Positions 49,343-49,970 of a stretch of DNA of 49,970 nt are shown here, piece by piece. The notes below the pieces were generated by a model. It worked only from the letters and a program-made list of their open reading frames with translations. It did no database searches and had not been told where the DNA came from. The number at the start of each line of letters is the position of its first letter. The first letter of the stretch is position 1. The stretch spans positions 84,324-134,293 of the forward strand of contig JACQZF010000032.1 in assembly GCA_016213945.1 (NCBI GenBank). The letters run 5' to 3'. Both the position numbers and the translations under genes were made by a program. The DNA comes from Nitrospirota bacterium. Lineage in GTDB: Bacteria; Nitrospirota; Thermodesulfovibrionia; UBA6902.

Positions 49343-49634
49343 ACTCCCTCCTTGTCTTCATATCGACGACAAAGGCCTTACAGGTTTCTGTAATAAAATA
49401 ATCTTGCGCATGTGGTTGTTTATCCTGATTACTATAAACAACGGAATATAATTTAAACTTATAAGAAAATAGGTTACTTGTCAAGGTAAAAATCGCCTTG
49501 AACGACAAAAAATTTTATGATTCCGGAAGAATAGATAAAGCACATTTTATGCCATATCCAGAATATATTTCTCAAGTTTTCCAAAAATGCAAGCAAATGT
49601 AAGTTCTTATCACAGAAATGTAAATTTCCGACGC
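49343..49634. other. AT-rich intergenic region, no gene seen
   Basis: Low G+C content and the promoter region for the secreted protein. Only a short hairpin (CAAGG...CCTTG near 49486) stands out. Confidence 0.4.
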
Positions 49635-49685
49635 TCAGTCCCCAAGACCAGGGCCCGGGACTTTGCCGTAATACTTGCGCCAGAT
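49635..49685 (-). pseudogene. Remnant of a dockerin-like C-terminus
   Basis: Reads IWRKYYGKVPGPGLGD then stop, almost identical to the last 16 residues of the 1285-residue protein (WRKYYGKVPGPGVGD). An in-frame stop lies four codons upstream of it, so only the tail of a former paralogue survives. Confidence 0.75.
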
Positions 49686-49840
49686 TAAAAATCTTCATAT
49701 GTGTTACCATCTAATTTCGCATGTGGAAAAACACCTGTTTTTGTTGTCATGGTGCCGTTGATCAATTCAGTCCCCAATACTTTGTTCTCATATGTATTGC
49801 CAATATCTGCCGGATTGCCAATCGTGGCCACTATATAGCA

Positions 49841-49870
49841 TTGCATAAATAAAGCTACATAAAGCATAAT
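49841..49870 (+). promoter_or_regulatory. Promoter of the probable transposase gene
   Basis: -35 TTGCAT (49841-49846), 18-base spacer, -10 CATAAT (49865-49870). The predicted transcript start is near 49877, inside the hairpin described for the next gene. Confidence 0.5.
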
Positions 49871-49897
49871 GACACTATCCTTTAAAAAGGAGGTGTC

Positions 49898-49970
49898 ATG
49901 AAATCTGTAAAGATATATGGGACAGTCAAGAAGATACAAAAACTGGTTCAACTCAGCAAACAAGCCCTCC
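49898..49970 (+). CDS. Probable transposase, 5' end only (runs off the window)
   Basis: 24 codons are visible (MKSVKIYGTVKKIQKLVQLS). AAAGGAGGTGTC just before the ATG is a strong ribosome-binding site. This N-terminus resembles the start of helix-turn-helix/integrase-core (IS481-like) transposases; the identification is from memory and limited by length. The ribosome-binding site and ATG lie in a hairpin, ATGACAC (49869-49875) with GTGTCAT (49893-49899). Confidence 0.45.
   Translation, partial: MKSVKIYGTVKKIQKLVQLSKQAL

Noticed and set aside
49685-49963. 92-residue minus-strand open frame at the window end
   Set aside because: It overlaps the transposase start and its promoter, has no good ribosome-binding site and no recognised family; it is probably chance or fossil sequence.

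Overview
The window looks like a chromosomal segment of an anaerobic or microaerobic Gram-negative bacterium, probably Nitrospirota or a deltaproteobacterial-type lineage. That placement is an inference from gene content: a tetrahaem cytochrome, molybdopterin and selenocysteine machinery, LolA and lipoproteins that imply an outer membrane, B12-dependent radical SAM enzymes, and abundant intergenic palindromes. No 16S rRNA or other decisive marker gene is present.

Left part (1-5210): the 3' part of a response regulator with an HD-GYP output domain, serS followed at once by tRNA-Ser(UGA), a secreted tetrahaem cytochrome with a terminator, and mnmG on the minus strand.

Central part (5264-26287): about 20 minus-strand genes form a type II fatty-acid/polyene pathway resembling aryl-polyene (APE) clusters. 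It has two acyl carrier proteins, a ketosynthase/chain-length-factor pair, a second FabF-like ketosynthase, a FabG-like reductase, an ApeI-like dehydratase, a thioesterase, an acyl-activating ligase, two acyltransferases, a glycosyltransferase, LolA-like protein, MMPL exporter, lipoprotein and polysaccharide deacetylase. Unlike textbook APE clusters it also has two B12-type radical SAM proteins, a phytoene-desaturase-like oxidoreductase, and a radical SAM/SPASM enzyme fused to an ApeP-like hotdog domain. No aromatic ammonia lyase is seen. The product is probably an unusual membrane-anchored polyene or modified acyl lipid. This is the strongest candidate in the window for an undescribed system.

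Right part (26544-49970): molybdenum cofactor genes (moaA, a MoeA-like protein, a ModE-like repressor with its own operator); flavin reductase; PfkB kinase; a decapitated histidine kinase with an intact receiver protein; MarC; PaaI-type thioesterase; Nudix; hfq-miaA; a GH57-type hydrolase; a THEP1-type NTPase; an AAA/DUF4143 ATPase. Next comes a complete selenocysteine locus in the order selA-selB-hypothetical-selC, a LOG-family protein, and a 1285-residue secreted protein (M19-like dipeptidase domain, CARDB-like domain, seven MopE-type repeats, TSP3-like and dockerin-like repeats). The window ends at a gene remnant and the start of a probable transposase.

Two genome-wide habits stand out. 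Many genes without a Shine-Dalgarno sequence have a sigma70-like -10 box exactly 6-7 bases before the ATG, which suggests frequent leaderless transcription. Several families of palindromic elements fill intergenic gaps, and related G/C-run palindromes sit in frame inside mnmG (twice) and the MMPL exporter gene.
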